From assembly GCF_018138385.1 (NCBI RefSeq), contig NZ_JAGSIE010000020.1, positions 1-64,000 of the forward strand: 64,000 nt of DNA. Direction: 5' to 3'. This document shows positions 44,024-52,942 of this stretch, in pieces. This stretch comes from Allobacillus saliphilus (GTDB lineage: Bacteria > Bacillota > Bacilli > Bacillales > Alkalibacillaceae). The position numbers were made by a program, and so were the translations under genes. Positions within the stretch are counted from its first letter, which is position 1. Every line of letters begins with the position of its first letter. The notes beneath the pieces are model-generated. The model was not told where the DNA came from. It did not search any database and worked only from the letters and a program-made list of their open reading frames with translations.

Positions 44024-44055
44024 ATTAGAAAACATCTCAACTTGGAGGGTTAAAC

Positions 44056-44691
44056 TTGCACGAAAAATTTGAGCAATTAGATTCAGATAAAAAATCAAAA
44101 ATTATAAAAGCGGCTTTAGAAGAATTTAGCGCCTATGATTTTCAGCATGCCTCGACCAACCGGATTGTTAAAAAAGCGGGAATTGGAAAAGGTATGCTGT
44201 TTTATTATTTTAATAGCAAAAAAGACTTATACACTTACTTAATGCACTATTGTTTAGATCGAATTTATTCACAAATGGTTATCGAACTGGAAACAGCCAT
44301 CCAGGAAGCGAAGGGTGACTTCATTGAACGATATTATGTCACCGCGCGTCTAAAAAGTGAATATATGGGTGAAGAGCCGCATGTATTTAATTTCATGAGT
44401 ACGCTTATTTTACAAGATTTCGCCGAACTGCCGAATGACATTCAGAAGAAGATTAATCTATTACGACAGCAAGCCTATGACCTTTTATATAAAGATATTG
44501 ATCTTTCATTATTCAAAGATGATATAAATCCAGAAAAAGCATTGAACCTAGTTCGATGGTCACTTGATGGATACCAACAAGAGCTTGAACAAAAATTGAA
44601 AGGTAAACAGATTCATTCGATGAACTTGAAAGAATATTGGGATGAGTTTTATGAGTATTTGAATTTGCTGAAAAAAGTATATTACCAATAA
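44056..44691 (+). CDS. TetR-family regulator
   Basis: A 211-residue TetR protein. Helix-turn-helix: KIIKAALEEFSAYDFQHAST then NRIVKKAGIGKGMLFYYFNS (residues 15-55); the rest is the ligand-binding helical domain. Start is TTG 44056, 6 nt after GGAGGG. The ABC exporter genes begin 13 nt after the stop, and two TetR-type operators lie upstream, so it very likely represses itself and the exporter in response to an unknown compound. Confidence 0.9.
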   Translation: MHEKFEQLDSDKKSKIIKAALEEFSAYDFQHASTNRIVKKAGIGKGMLFYYFNSKKDLYTYLMHYCLDRIYSQMVIELETAIQEAKGDFIERYYVTARLKSEYMGEEPHVFNFMSTLILQDFAELPNDIQKKINLLRQQAYDLLYKDIDLSLFKDDINPEKALNLVRWSLDGYQQELEQKLKGKQIHSMNLKEYWDEFYEYLNLLKKVYYQ

Positions 44692-44704
44692 GGGGGTTAC
44701 GAGG

Positions 44705-45604
44705 ATGGAAAATGTAGTAGATATTAAGCGTTTAACGAAGAGATTCGGAGATTTTACTGCACTGAATCAAGTGAATTTTTCCGTTAAAAAAGGAGAGGTT
44801 TTTGGCTTTATCGGTCCGAATGGAGCGGGGAAATCGACGACGATTCGTATTTTACTGGGAATTTTAAAAGCAACTGAAGGTCAAGCTACGATTTTCGGAA
44901 AGGATGTTTGGAGCGATTCGATGAAGATTCACCGCCGAATTGCTTATGTGCCAGGTGATGTCAATTTATGGCCCAATTTAACCGGAGGAGAAGTCATCGA
45001 TTTGTTTACTAAGCTGCGTGGCGGACGTCAGACGAAACAGCGTGAAGAATTACTGGAACGCTATAAACTTGATCCAACTAAAAAATGTCGTACTTACTCA
45101 AAGGGAAACCGACAAAAAGTCGCCCTCGTTTCAGCGTTGTTGTCTGAAGCAGATTTGTATATTTTTGATGAACCGACATCAGGATTGGATCCATTAATGG
45201 AGCAGACTTTTCAAGAAGATGTGCGGAATTTACGACAAGAAGGAAAGAGCGTATTATTGTCCAGTCATATTTTATCTGAAGTCGAAAAGCTTTGCGATCG
45301 AGTTGGGATTATACGAGATGGAACAATTATTGAACAAGGTAGTTTAGAAGAATTGCGTCACTTAACACGTCACCAAGTTTTGCTAGAAACGACTTCGAAT
45401 CTTGAGGGCTTGAGCGATGTCGATGGTGTACATGACGTGAATCAAGACGGGAATACGTATCGTTTTCAAGTAAATGCTGAGCAGATGGACCAAGTAATTA
45501 AGTTTGCGAGCCAATATCCGATTCAAAAGTTTGAAAGCGCGCCGCCTACTTTGGAAGACCTGTTTATGCGTCATTATGAAGGAACTGATGAGGTGGTTGA
45601 ATGA
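44705..45604 (+). CDS. ABC exporter ATP-binding protein
   Basis: A 299-residue drug-exporter-type (CcmA/NatA-like) ATPase: Walker A GPNGAGKST (about 37-45), Q loop region VPGDVNLWPNL, signature-like YSKGNRQK (about 137-144, with KGNRQK in place of SGGQ), Walker B LYIFDEPTSGLDP and SSHILSE. The C-terminal 80 residues are the regulatory extension seen in exporters of this class. It overlaps the permease gene by 4 bp. Confidence 0.9.
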   Translation: MENVVDIKRLTKRFGDFTALNQVNFSVKKGEVFGFIGPNGAGKSTTIRILLGILKATEGQATIFGKDVWSDSMKIHRRIAYVPGDVNLWPNLTGGEVIDLFTKLRGGRQTKQREELLERYKLDPTKKCRTYSKGNRQKVALVSALLSEADLYIFDEPTSGLDPLMEQTFQEDVRNLRQEGKSVLLSSHILSEVEKLCDRVGIIRDGTIIEQGSLEELRHLTRHQVLLETTSNLEGLSDVDGVHDVNQDGNTYRFQVNAEQMDQVIKFASQYPIQKFESAPPTLEDLFMRHYEGTDEVVE

Positions 45605-47199
45605 GTGAGTTATTCACACGTTCTTTTCAATTGTTTAAATTAACGATTCGACGTGATCGTTTACGTGCTTCCATCTGGATTTTTGCGTTAACATTTTTCA
45701 CATTGATCATCCCGAGTTCCTTTCAAAGTCTCTATCCTGATCAACAGGACCGTGATGCAATGGCTGTGACAATGGAAAATCCTGCGATGGTTGCGATGGT
45801 CGGCAGAGGGGATTTGGACAATTATACCATTGGTGCTATGTCTGCACATCAAATGGTATTGATTACTGCAGTGTTTGTAGGGATTATGAGTATTCTGCTG
45901 TTTGTACGACATACTCGTACGGATGAAGAGGAAGGTCGGGTTGAGTTGATTCGTGCCTTGCCGGTAGGACGGTTAGCAACAATCCATGCAGCGACGATGT
46001 ACGTTGTGCTTGTAAATGTCGTTCTTGCTGCACTAGTTGCAATTGGTTTCATGGTACAGCCGATTGAAAGTATTGGGATAGAAGGGTCACTTCTTTATGG
46101 AGCCACACTCGGGGGAACGGGCATCTGTTTTGTGGCTGTTGCGAGTTTATTTACTCAGCTATCTGATAGTTCTCGCGGAGCTACTGGTTGGTCGATTGGT
46201 CTTTTACTATTTTTCTACGTTCTCCGTGCAATCGGTGATATCGGGAATGAAACATTGTCGTTACTTTCCCCGCTCGGTTGGACAACACAAACAATGATTT
46301 TTACGGAAAATCATTGGTGGCCCATCTTATTAATGGGGGCATTTTCCTTTGTAATCCTATTGCTTGCTTACCGGTTGAATGCAAAAAGGGATTTAGAGGC
46401 AGGGTTATTTCCTTCTAAACCTGGGAATGCCCATGCAGCTAACAATCTGCTGAGTCCTTTTGGTTTAGCATTCCGCTTGCAACGAACAGCTTTTATTTCC
46501 TGGGCTGTTGGTATGCTCTTATTAGGAATCTCATATGGATCTGTGTTAGGTGACTTGGATTCATTTTTCCAAGGAAATGAAATGATAGAAAAAATTCTTG
46601 TTCAAGAAAAAGGATATTCGATTGCAGACCAGTTTATTTCGATTATCATGACAGTTATGGCAATGATTGCTACGATTCCTGCACTGATCTCAATGAACAA
46701 ATTATACAGTGAAGAAAAGAAATCTAGGTTAGAATTGCTTTATGCAAAGCCTGTCTCCCGAAAAACAATGATGGCCAGTTACTTATCGGTCGCAGTCATC
46801 AATGCGTTCGTGTCTGTTGTTCTTTCAGGAATTGGCTTATGGGCAGCAGGTTCAATGGTTATGGATAATCCTGTTTCATTAGGAACGATAATCGGTGCAT
46901 CAATCGCATATATTCCTGCCATGTTCGTCATGATTGGCTTATCCGCCTTATTAATTGGTTTGAAGCCGAATGTGCTATCCCTTACGTGGGTTTACTTAGT
47001 CTATTCATTCATCGTCGTTTATATGGGGAATCTATTTCAATTAGATGAATGGTTTAGTAACGTAACGCCATTCGGACATGTCTCACAACTTCCTGTTGAC
47101 GAGTTTGAAGTCATACCGTTTTTGGGATTATCAGGGGTAGTCGTTATCTTTGTTATCGCCGGACTTAGCTTTTATTCCAAACGAGATATTCAAGGCTAA
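45601..47199 (+). CDS. ABC exporter permease, polyketide-antibiotic-exporter type
   Basis: A 532-residue membrane protein with about 12 helices in two similar halves of six, each starting with an amphipathic head (RSFQLFKLTIRRDRLRASIW and LAFRLQRTAFISWAVGML) and containing EEGRVELIRALPVGR or EKKSRLELLYAKPVSR. This is the layout of TnrB3-like exporters. With the preceding ATPase and TetR regulator it forms a self-contained efflux operon; the exported compound is unknown. Confidence 0.88.
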   Translation: MSELFTRSFQLFKLTIRRDRLRASIWIFALTFFTLIIPSSFQSLYPDQQDRDAMAVTMENPAMVAMVGRGDLDNYTIGAMSAHQMVLITAVFVGIMSILLFVRHTRTDEEEGRVELIRALPVGRLATIHAATMYVVLVNVVLAALVAIGFMVQPIESIGIEGSLLYGATLGGTGICFVAVASLFTQLSDSSRGATGWSIGLLLFFYVLRAIGDIGNETLSLLSPLGWTTQTMIFTENHWWPILLMGAFSFVILLLAYRLNAKRDLEAGLFPSKPGNAHAANNLLSPFGLAFRLQRTAFISWAVGMLLLGISYGSVLGDLDSFFQGNEMIEKILVQEKGYSIADQFISIIMTVMAMIATIPALISMNKLYSEEKKSRLELLYAKPVSRKTMMASYLSVAVINAFVSVVLSGIGLWAAGSMVMDNPVSLGTIIGASIAYIPAMFVMIGLSALLIGLKPNVLSLTWVYLVYSFIVVYMGNLFQLDEWFSNVTPFGHVSQLPVDEFEVIPFLGLSGVVVIFVIAGLSFYSKRDIQG

Positions 47200-47222
47200 T
47201 TCTAATGATAGCTGGACGGTGA

Positions 47223-47248
47223 GATTGATTCTTATCGAAAATGGGTAA
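47223..47248 (+). promoter_or_regulatory. Possible SigB promoter of the SDR gene
   Basis: GATTGA (47223-47228), 14 nt, GGGTAA (47243-47248) compares with GTTTAA-N12-15-GGGTAT. The -10 is a good match and the -35 weaker. The protein family is often part of the general stress response, which fits. Confidence 0.4.
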
Positions 47249-47287
47249 AATATTTATGTATCTTATTTTCGATAAAGGAGAGATTAC

Positions 47288-48163
47288 ATGTCTGGTATGG
47301 AAAAACAAAATGGAAAAATGACACCTCCAGCTCAGAAACAATCTCGTCAACCGGGCTTTGAAAGTGAAATGACCCCAGAGCCTGAATACATTCGTGAAGG
47401 CTATAAAGGTAGCGATAAACTGAAAGATAAGGTAGCTATTGTAACTGGAGGAGATAGCGGAATCGGTAGAGCTGTCAGTCTCCACTTTGCCATTGAAGGT
47501 GCAAAGGTCGTTGTCGTATATTACGACGAAGATGAAGATGCGCACAAAACAAAGGAATTGATAGAGAAAGATGGCGGCGAATGCTTACTGATTGCTGGGG
47601 ATATCGGAAAAGAAAAATTCTCCAAGCAAATTGTCGATGAGACGCTTAATCAGTTTGGGAAAATCGATATCCTCGTCAACAATGCTGGTGAACAGCATGT
47701 TCAAGAAGACTTCATGGATATAACAAGTGACCAACTAAAGCGCACGTTCGAAACGAATTTCTTTGGAATGATCTATTTAACGCAAGCTGTCATGCCACAC
47801 TTGAAAGAAGGGAGCAGTATCATTAATACGTCTTCCATCACAGCGTATGAAGGGAATCCGATGTTAATTGATTACTCAGCTACTAAAGGAGCGATTACCT
47901 CCTTTACCCGCTCCCTTTCTCAAAATATTGTCGGAAAAGGCATTCGGGTGAACGGGGTCGCACCAGGACCTATTTGGACACCATTAATCCCAGCATCATT
48001 TTCTGAAAAACACGTTGACAACTTCGGTGGAAGCCAACCGATGAAGCGGCCAGGCCAACCGTCTGAACTGGCACCAGCTTATGTTTATCTAGCAAGTGAT
48101 GATTCCTCGTATGTCTCCGGTCAGATGATACACGTAAATGGTGGTGCTATCTTGAACGGGTAG
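47288..48163 (+). CDS. Short-chain dehydrogenase, general-stress YdaD/YhdF-like
   Basis: A 291-residue SDR with a 45-residue N-terminal extension (PPAQKQSRQPGFESEMTPEP) typical of the YdaD/YhdF stress group. Cofactor motif TGGDSGIGRA (about 54-63), NNAG (about 129), catalytic Ser in NTSSITAYEG and Y-x3-K as YSATKGA (about 197). The C-terminus SSYVSGQMIHVNGG is standard. AAAGGAGAG precedes ATG 47288. The substrate is unknown. Confidence 0.92.
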   Translation: MSGMEKQNGKMTPPAQKQSRQPGFESEMTPEPEYIREGYKGSDKLKDKVAIVTGGDSGIGRAVSLHFAIEGAKVVVVYYDEDEDAHKTKELIEKDGGECLLIAGDIGKEKFSKQIVDETLNQFGKIDILVNNAGEQHVQEDFMDITSDQLKRTFETNFFGMIYLTQAVMPHLKEGSSIINTSSITAYEGNPMLIDYSATKGAITSFTRSLSQNIVGKGIRVNGVAPGPIWTPLIPASFSEKHVDNFGGSQPMKRPGQPSELAPAYVYLASDDSSYVSGQMIHVNGGAILNG

Positions 48164-48174
48164 TTATTCGGGAA

Positions 48175-48210
48175 GAAGAATCCGATTGATGTGTCGGGTT
48201 CTTTTTTTTA
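48175..48210 (+). terminator. Terminator of the SDR gene
   Basis: GAATCCGA (48178-48185) pairs with TCGGGTTC (48194-48201, one G-U), followed by TTTTTTTTA. Confidence 0.85.
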
Positions 48211-48215
48211 ATCTG

Positions 48216-48268
48216 CTATCTTGTATTGCAATATACCGAAAGATATACTATCATGTATTACAAGATAG
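48216..48268 (+). promoter_or_regulatory. Inverted-repeat operator upstream of the PadR gene
   Basis: CTATCTTGTA (48216-48225) and TACAAGATAG (48259-48268) are perfect complements 33 nt apart, with ATACTATCATGTAT between them. It lies just upstream of the PadR gene and is a likely autoregulatory site. Confidence 0.55.
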
Positions 48269-48289
48269 ATAAAAAAGGATTTGATACTT

Positions 48290-48616
48290 GTGTCCATGCG
48301 AAGTCAGTTATTAAAAGGAGTTTTAGAAGGTTGTCTGTTAGCCGTTATTTCCAATGAAACGGTCTACGGATATGAACTTTCGAAAAAACTGCAAGATCAA
48401 GGTTTGGAGGTTAGTGAAGGATCCATTTATCCAATTCTTTTGAGATTACAAAAAGATGATCTGATTTTTGGCAAGATGGAGAAATCACCGAGCGGACCGA
48501 ACCGAAAATATTATTACATCACTGACAAAGGTCGAGAAGCACTAGTAGAGTTTCTATACAACTGGGAAGCCATTAAAAAGCCAGTCGATCAATTAATGGG
48601 GAGGAAAAAGGGATGA
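48290..48616 (+). CDS. PadR-family regulator
   Basis: A 108-residue PadR regulator: after the start MSMRSQLLKGVLEGCLLAVI come YGYELSKKLQ, SEGSIYPILLRLQKDDLI (recognition helix and wing) and PNRKYYYITDKGREAL. GTG 48290 gives the usual N-terminus of the family and has AAGGA 10 nt upstream; ATG 48296 is the alternative. Its stop overlaps the ATG of the next gene, a pairing common for PadR with a membrane protein that it controls. Confidence 0.9.
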   Translation: MSMRSQLLKGVLEGCLLAVISNETVYGYELSKKLQDQGLEVSEGSIYPILLRLQKDDLIFGKMEKSPSGPNRKYYYITDKGREALVEFLYNWEAIKKPVDQLMGRKKG

Positions 48617-49305
48617 ATTCTCAAGAATTAATTAAACTGAATAACGAAAAACGAGAAATGTTGAATGAAGAAAACGAAAAATATTATGAAGACATGCTGG
48701 TCTACCTTCGTTTATCATTTCTAAAATCGGAACAGGAAACTGAGGAGTTATTAAATGAGCTTCTTGATCATTTGTTGGAAGCTCAAGAAGAAGGCAAAGA
48801 ATTCACTGAGGTGTTCGGTGACAATCCGAAACAGTATGCGAATGAGTTGCTTGGAGAAATACCGAAATCAATGACAAAAGAACGGTTCAATCTATTTTTG
48901 CTAGGAAGTTTTTCATTTTTTGCGTCCGTGCTCATATTTAACGGATTAATTGATACGATTATGTATTATATTTTTGGTAAAGGAAGCCCGATGGATGAAA
49001 TCTTTCTTGGCACGGCCATCGTCAAATCCACACTCTCCTTGTTCATAGCATTCTTCTTTTTATTTGTCATTACTGAATATTTAAAGTGGTCAACATTTAA
49101 GGACCTCAATAAGTACTTGGATTTCTTTTATTTATGGTTAATTAGCGTTTTTAGTATTGGAGTTTTCTTTATACCAATTTACTTTATGCCTAATTTTGGT
49201 GAATCATTTGAAGTTCCGGTTTATAGTTATTTAATTTTAGGACTCATGTTAGGACTTATCGTCTATAGCATATTTAAATTTAATGGAAAAAGTAAAAAAG
49301 CGTAG
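48613..49305 (+). CDS. HAAS/DUF1129-like membrane protein paired with PadR
   Basis: A 230-residue protein with a cytoplasmic helical head (about 1-90, KEMLNEENEKYYEDM-like region with ETEELLNELLDHLLEAQEEG) of the kind found in HAAS/DUF1129/DUF1700 proteins, then four to five membrane helices (about 96-225). Such proteins are typically encoded behind PadR regulators; their task is unknown. ATGA overlap with the PadR gene shows translational coupling. Repeat array F follows. Confidence 0.8.
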   Translation: MNSQELIKLNNEKREMLNEENEKYYEDMLVYLRLSFLKSEQETEELLNELLDHLLEAQEEGKEFTEVFGDNPKQYANELLGEIPKSMTKERFNLFLLGSFSFFASVLIFNGLIDTIMYYIFGKGSPMDEIFLGTAIVKSTLSLFIAFFFLFVITEYLKWSTFKDLNKYLDFFYLWLISVFSIGVFFIPIYFMPNFGESFEVPVYSYLILGLMLGLIVYSIFKFNGKSKKA

Positions 49306-49388
49306 CGAGACTCACATTATGGGTAGGGTAGGAATCTGATAAAGTATAGTAGAGGCGCTATAAATACTTGAACGAGTAGAAAAATATG

Positions 49389-49752
49389 TCGCAAAGTCGA
49401 ATAGAAGCGCTCTATCCTCCCGAGTGAGCATAAAAAGAGATCGCAAAGTCGAATAGAAGTGTTCTATCCTCCCGAGGGATCCTAAAAAGAGATCGCAAAG
49501 TTGAATAGAAGCGCTCTATCCTCCCGAGGGATTATAAAAAGAGATCGCAAAGTCGAATAGAAGCGCTCTATTCTCCCGAGTGATCATAAAAAGAGATTGA
49601 AAAGTCGAATAGAAGTGTTCTATCCTCCCGAGTGATCCTAAAAAGAGATCGCAAAGTTGAATAGAAGCGCTCTATCCTCCCGAGTGATTATAAAAAGAAG
49701 CTGGAAAGTCTTATAGGGCATCCTATACCCTCGAGCGGGGGAGAAAAGTCGC
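49389..49752. repeat. Array F: seven 52-bp intergenic repeats
   Basis: Units of 52 bp start at 49389, 49441, 49493, 49545, 49597, 49649 and 49701; a degenerate half unit precedes from about 49337. The unit reads TCGCAAAGTCGAATAGAAGC, GCTCTATCCTCCCGAGTGAT, CATAAAAAGAGA. ATAGA and TCTAT around AGCGC form an inverted repeat in each unit. Because 52 is not a multiple of 3, no long frame runs through it. It lies between converging genes. Confidence 0.94.
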
Positions 49753-49771
49753 TCTGGCTAAGAATGCATAT

Positions 49772-49805
49772 CAAAAAAAGCACCAGCCGGTCAGCTGGTG
49801 CTTCA
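49772..49805 (-). terminator. Terminator of mscS
   Basis: AGCACCAGC (49779-49787) pairs with GCTGGTGCT (49794-49802); TTTTTTTGA follows on the minus strand. Confidence 0.88.
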
Positions 49806-49809
49806 TACA

Positions 49810-50937
49810 TTAATTTTCCCCTTTGTTTGAAGGGACTCTTTTCACTTTTAATGGGTTCCTTTTTACAAGGCCTTCTTCTTCTACACGCAAAGATTGTGCT
49901 GGAACAGCGACCTTGATGTTTTCTTTGCTGAGGATTTCAAGGATTTTGAAGTTGATTTCTTCTTGAATAGATAAGAAATCTCCCCAGTCAGTCGTTTTCG
50001 TAAAGAAGTACAACATAACATTTAAACTATCGGTTTCGTACCGAGTAAAATTCACAAAAATTGTTTCTGGATGAATATCTGGGTGGTTCTCTACATAGCT
50101 GCGAATTTGTTTGATCGAATGTTCAAGTTTTTCTTTCGGTGTGTGGGAGCTGATTTTCAGATCATAACTAATTTGTCGTTTGCCCATCTTACTCCAGTTC
50201 GTAATCGGTTCATTCGAGAGAGTTGCGTTTGGTATGATGACGACTGAGTCGGCAAAAGTACGTATAGCCGTGCTTCGAAATGTAATATCTTCAACGGTCC
50301 CTTCGACACTCGGCGTCATAATCCAATCTCCTAGTGTAAAAGGTTTTTCCGTAATGATGACAACCCCACCGAATAAGTTTTTAATGACTTCTTGAGCCGC
50401 AAGCGCAAAGGCTAAACCACCGAGACCTAACCCAGCGACGAATCCATTGACATCGTACCCAAACACTTGTGCAATAATCGAGATACTAATCGCAACGATG
50501 ACGAAACGGAGTACTTTCGTCAGGAAGGGAACGAGAATTTCATCGATTTTGTTATCTGAATACTCGTTGATTTTTTTAAATACCTCAGATGTTCCCGATG
50601 ATAAGTTCCATAATCCCCACGTGATTAGAACGATAATTGATGCACTGATTAATCGTTTAAATACATAATGTGTTTCATCGAAATAAGGGAAATATTCTAA
50701 TGCCACATAAGTTCCGATGATGACAATGAGCCAACGCATCGGTTTCTCAAAGGCATACAATATATTGTTAAATAGCGATGTAGGACTTTGATTCGCTATT
50801 TTTAGTATAAGTTTGAATATATATTTGGTAAAAATCTTCCGAAACAAAGAAAATACTATAAAAATTCCGATCGTGATTGCGATAGACTTTAGCACATCGA
50901 AATCATCCAATTGCTTTAAAAATGACCAATCAATCAA
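49810..50937 (-). CDS. Small-conductance mechanosensitive channel, MscS family
   Basis: A 375-residue MscS channel that opens under membrane tension to release solutes on osmotic downshift. Four N-terminal helices, then the pore helix region FVAGLGLGGLAFALAAQEVI (about residues 160-180), the beta domain start GDWIMTPSVEGTVEDITFRST and a C-terminal cytoplasmic domain ending near AVPAQSLRVEE. Start ATG 50937 follows AAAGGAG. It is a single gene. Confidence 0.92.
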   Translation of the reverse strand: MIDWSFLKQLDDFDVLKSIAITIGIFIVFSLFRKIFTKYIFKLILKIANQSPTSLFNNILYAFEKPMRWLIVIIGTYVALEYFPYFDETHYVFKRLISASIIVLITWGLWNLSSGTSEVFKKINEYSDNKIDEILVPFLTKVLRFVIVAISISIIAQVFGYDVNGFVAGLGLGGLAFALAAQEVIKNLFGGVVIITEKPFTLGDWIMTPSVEGTVEDITFRSTAIRTFADSVVIIPNATLSNEPITNWSKMGKRQISYDLKISSHTPKEKLEHSIKQIRSYVENHPDIHPETIFVNFTRYETDSLNVMLYFFTKTTDWGDFLSIQEEINFKILEILSKENIKVAVPAQSLRVEEEGLVKRNPLKVKRVPSNKGEN

Positions 50938-51029
50938 GGTGAAGTCTCCTTTTCAATCAAAATTCATATTATTAGTTTGTTCGATACATAGGTATACGTC
51001 AAACGTTTTTCCGAAGATCACGGTATAAA

Positions 51030-51062
51030 AATGCCTCAAAAGCCAATCGGCTCTCGAGGCAC
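51030..51062 (-). terminator. Terminator of the lipoprotein gene at 51076
   Basis: On the minus strand TGCCTCGAGAGCC pairs with GGCTTTTGAGGCA, followed by TTTTTAT (plus 51030-51062). Confidence 0.88.
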
Positions 51063-51075
51063 CCGTTCAGTCTTA

Positions 51076-52014
51076 CTAGAAACCTTGCATTTGGAACATT
51101 TGAAGTTCTTCTGGAGTAATGATTTCTTCTTCTTCAGGATTGATCGAAAATTCGACATCTCCATTAATGTTTTTGTATGTTGTATCAAGCGTTAACCCAA
51201 TACGCATGTCTTCACCGTTTTCACTTACTTCTACATCAGCAACGAATGTTTGATTTTTGATTAAATCGTCGTCGATTGTCAATTGAAGTTCAGATTTGTG
51301 AATGGTCGTTTGCTCTGCAGCTTCTTCTAGATCAGCTCTCATTTGTTCGATTTCTTCTCCGCTCAGTGCATCACCAGACAATTCACCACTTTTTTCAATT
51401 AAGCTAATTAAGTCTTCTTTTGTTAATTGAATCGTGTATACATCGTCATCTTTTGAAAAATCATCTTCATTCTTTTCATTGATGATATCCGTAATGATTT
51501 TTTGTGCTTGTGCCGACAATTCTTCTGGATCCAATTGTTCTTCAGTACCTTGTGCTTGTTCTAGTTCAGCTAAATCAACTTCTAGTAATTTTCCATTCAA
51601 CTCCTGTGGTAATGGAAACATCATGCCAAAGTTTTCAACTAAGCTGTCCGTACGGATGTAAATTTTCTCACTTTCTAAATCTTGTAAGAAAGGTACACTC
51701 AAGTTGATCGACATTGGCGCCATTTGGCCACTTAAGTTAAATGTCACTTGTTGCTTTCCAGCCTCTTTATCATAGATACTATCGAAGCTAATTTCCATAT
51801 CATTGATCATCTGTAAGTATGGATCAACAGTTGGGTCGCTAAAGTTTCCTTCCAAATTAATGTCTACATTACTGACCGATTCAAAGCTAGTCGCCTCAAC
51901 TGTATTTTTAAATGCTTCAACGACTTGTTCTTTCTCACTTTTATCGTCACCACCATTACATGCAGCTAAAAACAAGACTGACAGTAATAGCAAAGCTCCT
52001 ACAATTCTTTTCAT
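51076..52014 (-). CDS. Lipoprotein of unknown function (DUF6612-like fold)
   Basis: A 312-residue lipoprotein with signal MKRIVGALLLLSVLFLAAC (lipobox LAAC, Cys19). The mature part is very acidic with an N-terminal EAFKNTVEATSFESVS segment and repeated beta strands, like LolA/LppX-fold lipoproteins of Bacillus that carry hydrophobic ligands; the exact family is uncertain. RBS GGGGG upstream of ATG 52014. Standing alone with its own terminator. Confidence 0.8.
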   Translation of the reverse strand: MKRIVGALLLLSVLFLAACNGGDDKSEKEQVVEAFKNTVEATSFESVSNVDINLEGNFSDPTVDPYLQMINDMEISFDSIYDKEAGKQQVTFNLSGQMAPMSINLSVPFLQDLESEKIYIRTDSLVENFGMMFPLPQELNGKLLEVDLAELEQAQGTEEQLDPEELSAQAQKIITDIINEKNEDDFSKDDDVYTIQLTKEDLISLIEKSGELSGDALSGEEIEQMRADLEEAAEQTTIHKSELQLTIDDDLIKNQTFVADVEVSENGEDMRIGLTLDTTYKNINGDVEFSINPEEEEIITPEELQMFQMQGF

Positions 52015-52203
52015 GAAAATTGACCCCCTTAATATTCCTATATAAATATAGTAGCATATTTTTCTGCAAAAAACTTTTGAATGTAAATAAATTATTTTGC
52101 AACACCGAAATTATAAACTACGGTTATATTTGTATGCGAACAGCAAAGGGGGTATGCCTGTCACGGACCACTATTCTTCATCCGATAATATATTTAAACC
52201 TTG

Positions 52204-52608
52204 CTATTCCGTATCACCAACGTCAATCTTCATTTTTGTTTGAACATGTTCATCTTTCGCATCAACGCGTGCTTGTACATAATAGAGACCATCTCGATCA
52301 AAATGAAATCCAGCGGTATAAATACCCTCTCCCTGATGTTCGCCTTTCACGACTTCACGGTCACCTTCACCATCCGCCATCCATATTTCGAACATCATTT
52401 GTTCTGTTTCTTTTAATGGCTTACCTTCATAATAGATTTGGGATTTTAAGTTATGTTGGCCAACATTCATTTCGTTGTCCATTTGAATCTCAATAATCAC
52501 TTTATTCATTGGTGTAATTTCATCTTCACTAGCAACTTGGTCATCTCCACATGCGGTAAATAACAAAAGAGAGGCAATCCAGAAAACTACCTGTAAAATT
52601 TTATTCAT
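52204..52608 (-). CDS. YtkA-like lipoprotein
   Basis: A 134-residue lipoprotein: signal to LFTAC (Cys20), then a FixH/YtkA-type beta-sandwich domain (VGQHNLKSQIYYEGKPLKET, FEIWMADGEGD, GIYTAGFHFDRDGLYYVQAR). YtkA-like domains are found near copper or cytochrome oxidase genes in Bacillus, but no such genes are close here. RBS GGAGG precedes ATG 52608. The 190 bp to the previous gene have nothing recognisable. Confidence 0.82.
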   Translation of the reverse strand: MNKILQVVFWIASLLLFTACGDDQVASEDEITPMNKVIIEIQMDNEMNVGQHNLKSQIYYEGKPLKETEQMMFEIWMADGEGDREVVKGEHQGEGIYTAGFHFDRDGLYYVQARVDAKDEHVQTKMKIDVGDTE

Positions 52609-52748
52609 CGATCTTCAACCTCCTATCTGGAGATTTACCCTAAACGTCAGAACCCAACCATTAATACAAAGAATTTTGCATTTCGTTTGTTTTTAGATAA
52701 GATTAATAATTAGAAGGCATTTAAGGCATTCGAGGAGGAATCGATCTG

Positions 52749-52898
52749 GTGAAAGACCATGAACATATGGATGGCCGAAAAAAGTCTGGGAAAATGCGAA
52801 GGATAGATAACCCTTGGTTGGATTTTTTGTTTAATTTTGCCGATATCTTTCTTTATCTACCACGTTTGGTTAGTTCGTTTTTTCGTAATTTTTGGTGA
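52749..52898 (+). CDS. Small basic protein, 49 residues
   Basis: GTG 52749 with GAGGAGG 10 nt upstream opens a 49-codon frame: MKDHEHMDGRKKSGKMRRID, then NPWLDFLFNFADIFLYLPRL and VSSFFRNFW. The second half is an aromatic amphipathic or membrane helix. The strong RBS and clean stop suggest a real small gene 44 nt ahead of the amidase gene. I recall similar short proteins in other Bacillaceae but cannot name the family. Confidence 0.65.
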   Translation: MKDHEHMDGRKKSGKMRRIDNPWLDFLFNFADIFLYLPRLVSSFFRNFW

Positions 52899-52942
52899 GC
52901 AAGTTACCGTGTTGAAGAAAGTAAAAAAGGAGAGAGGAACTA

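Noticed and set aside
44938-45604. Possible degenerate ABC ATPase because the signature reads KGNRQK
   Set aside because: This variant is common in drug-exporter ATPases; Walker A, Walker B and switch His are intact, so it is listed as functional.
52020-52496. 158-codon plus-strand ORF
   Set aside because: It runs antisense through the YtkA-like lipoprotein gene, which has signal peptide, lipobox and RBS.
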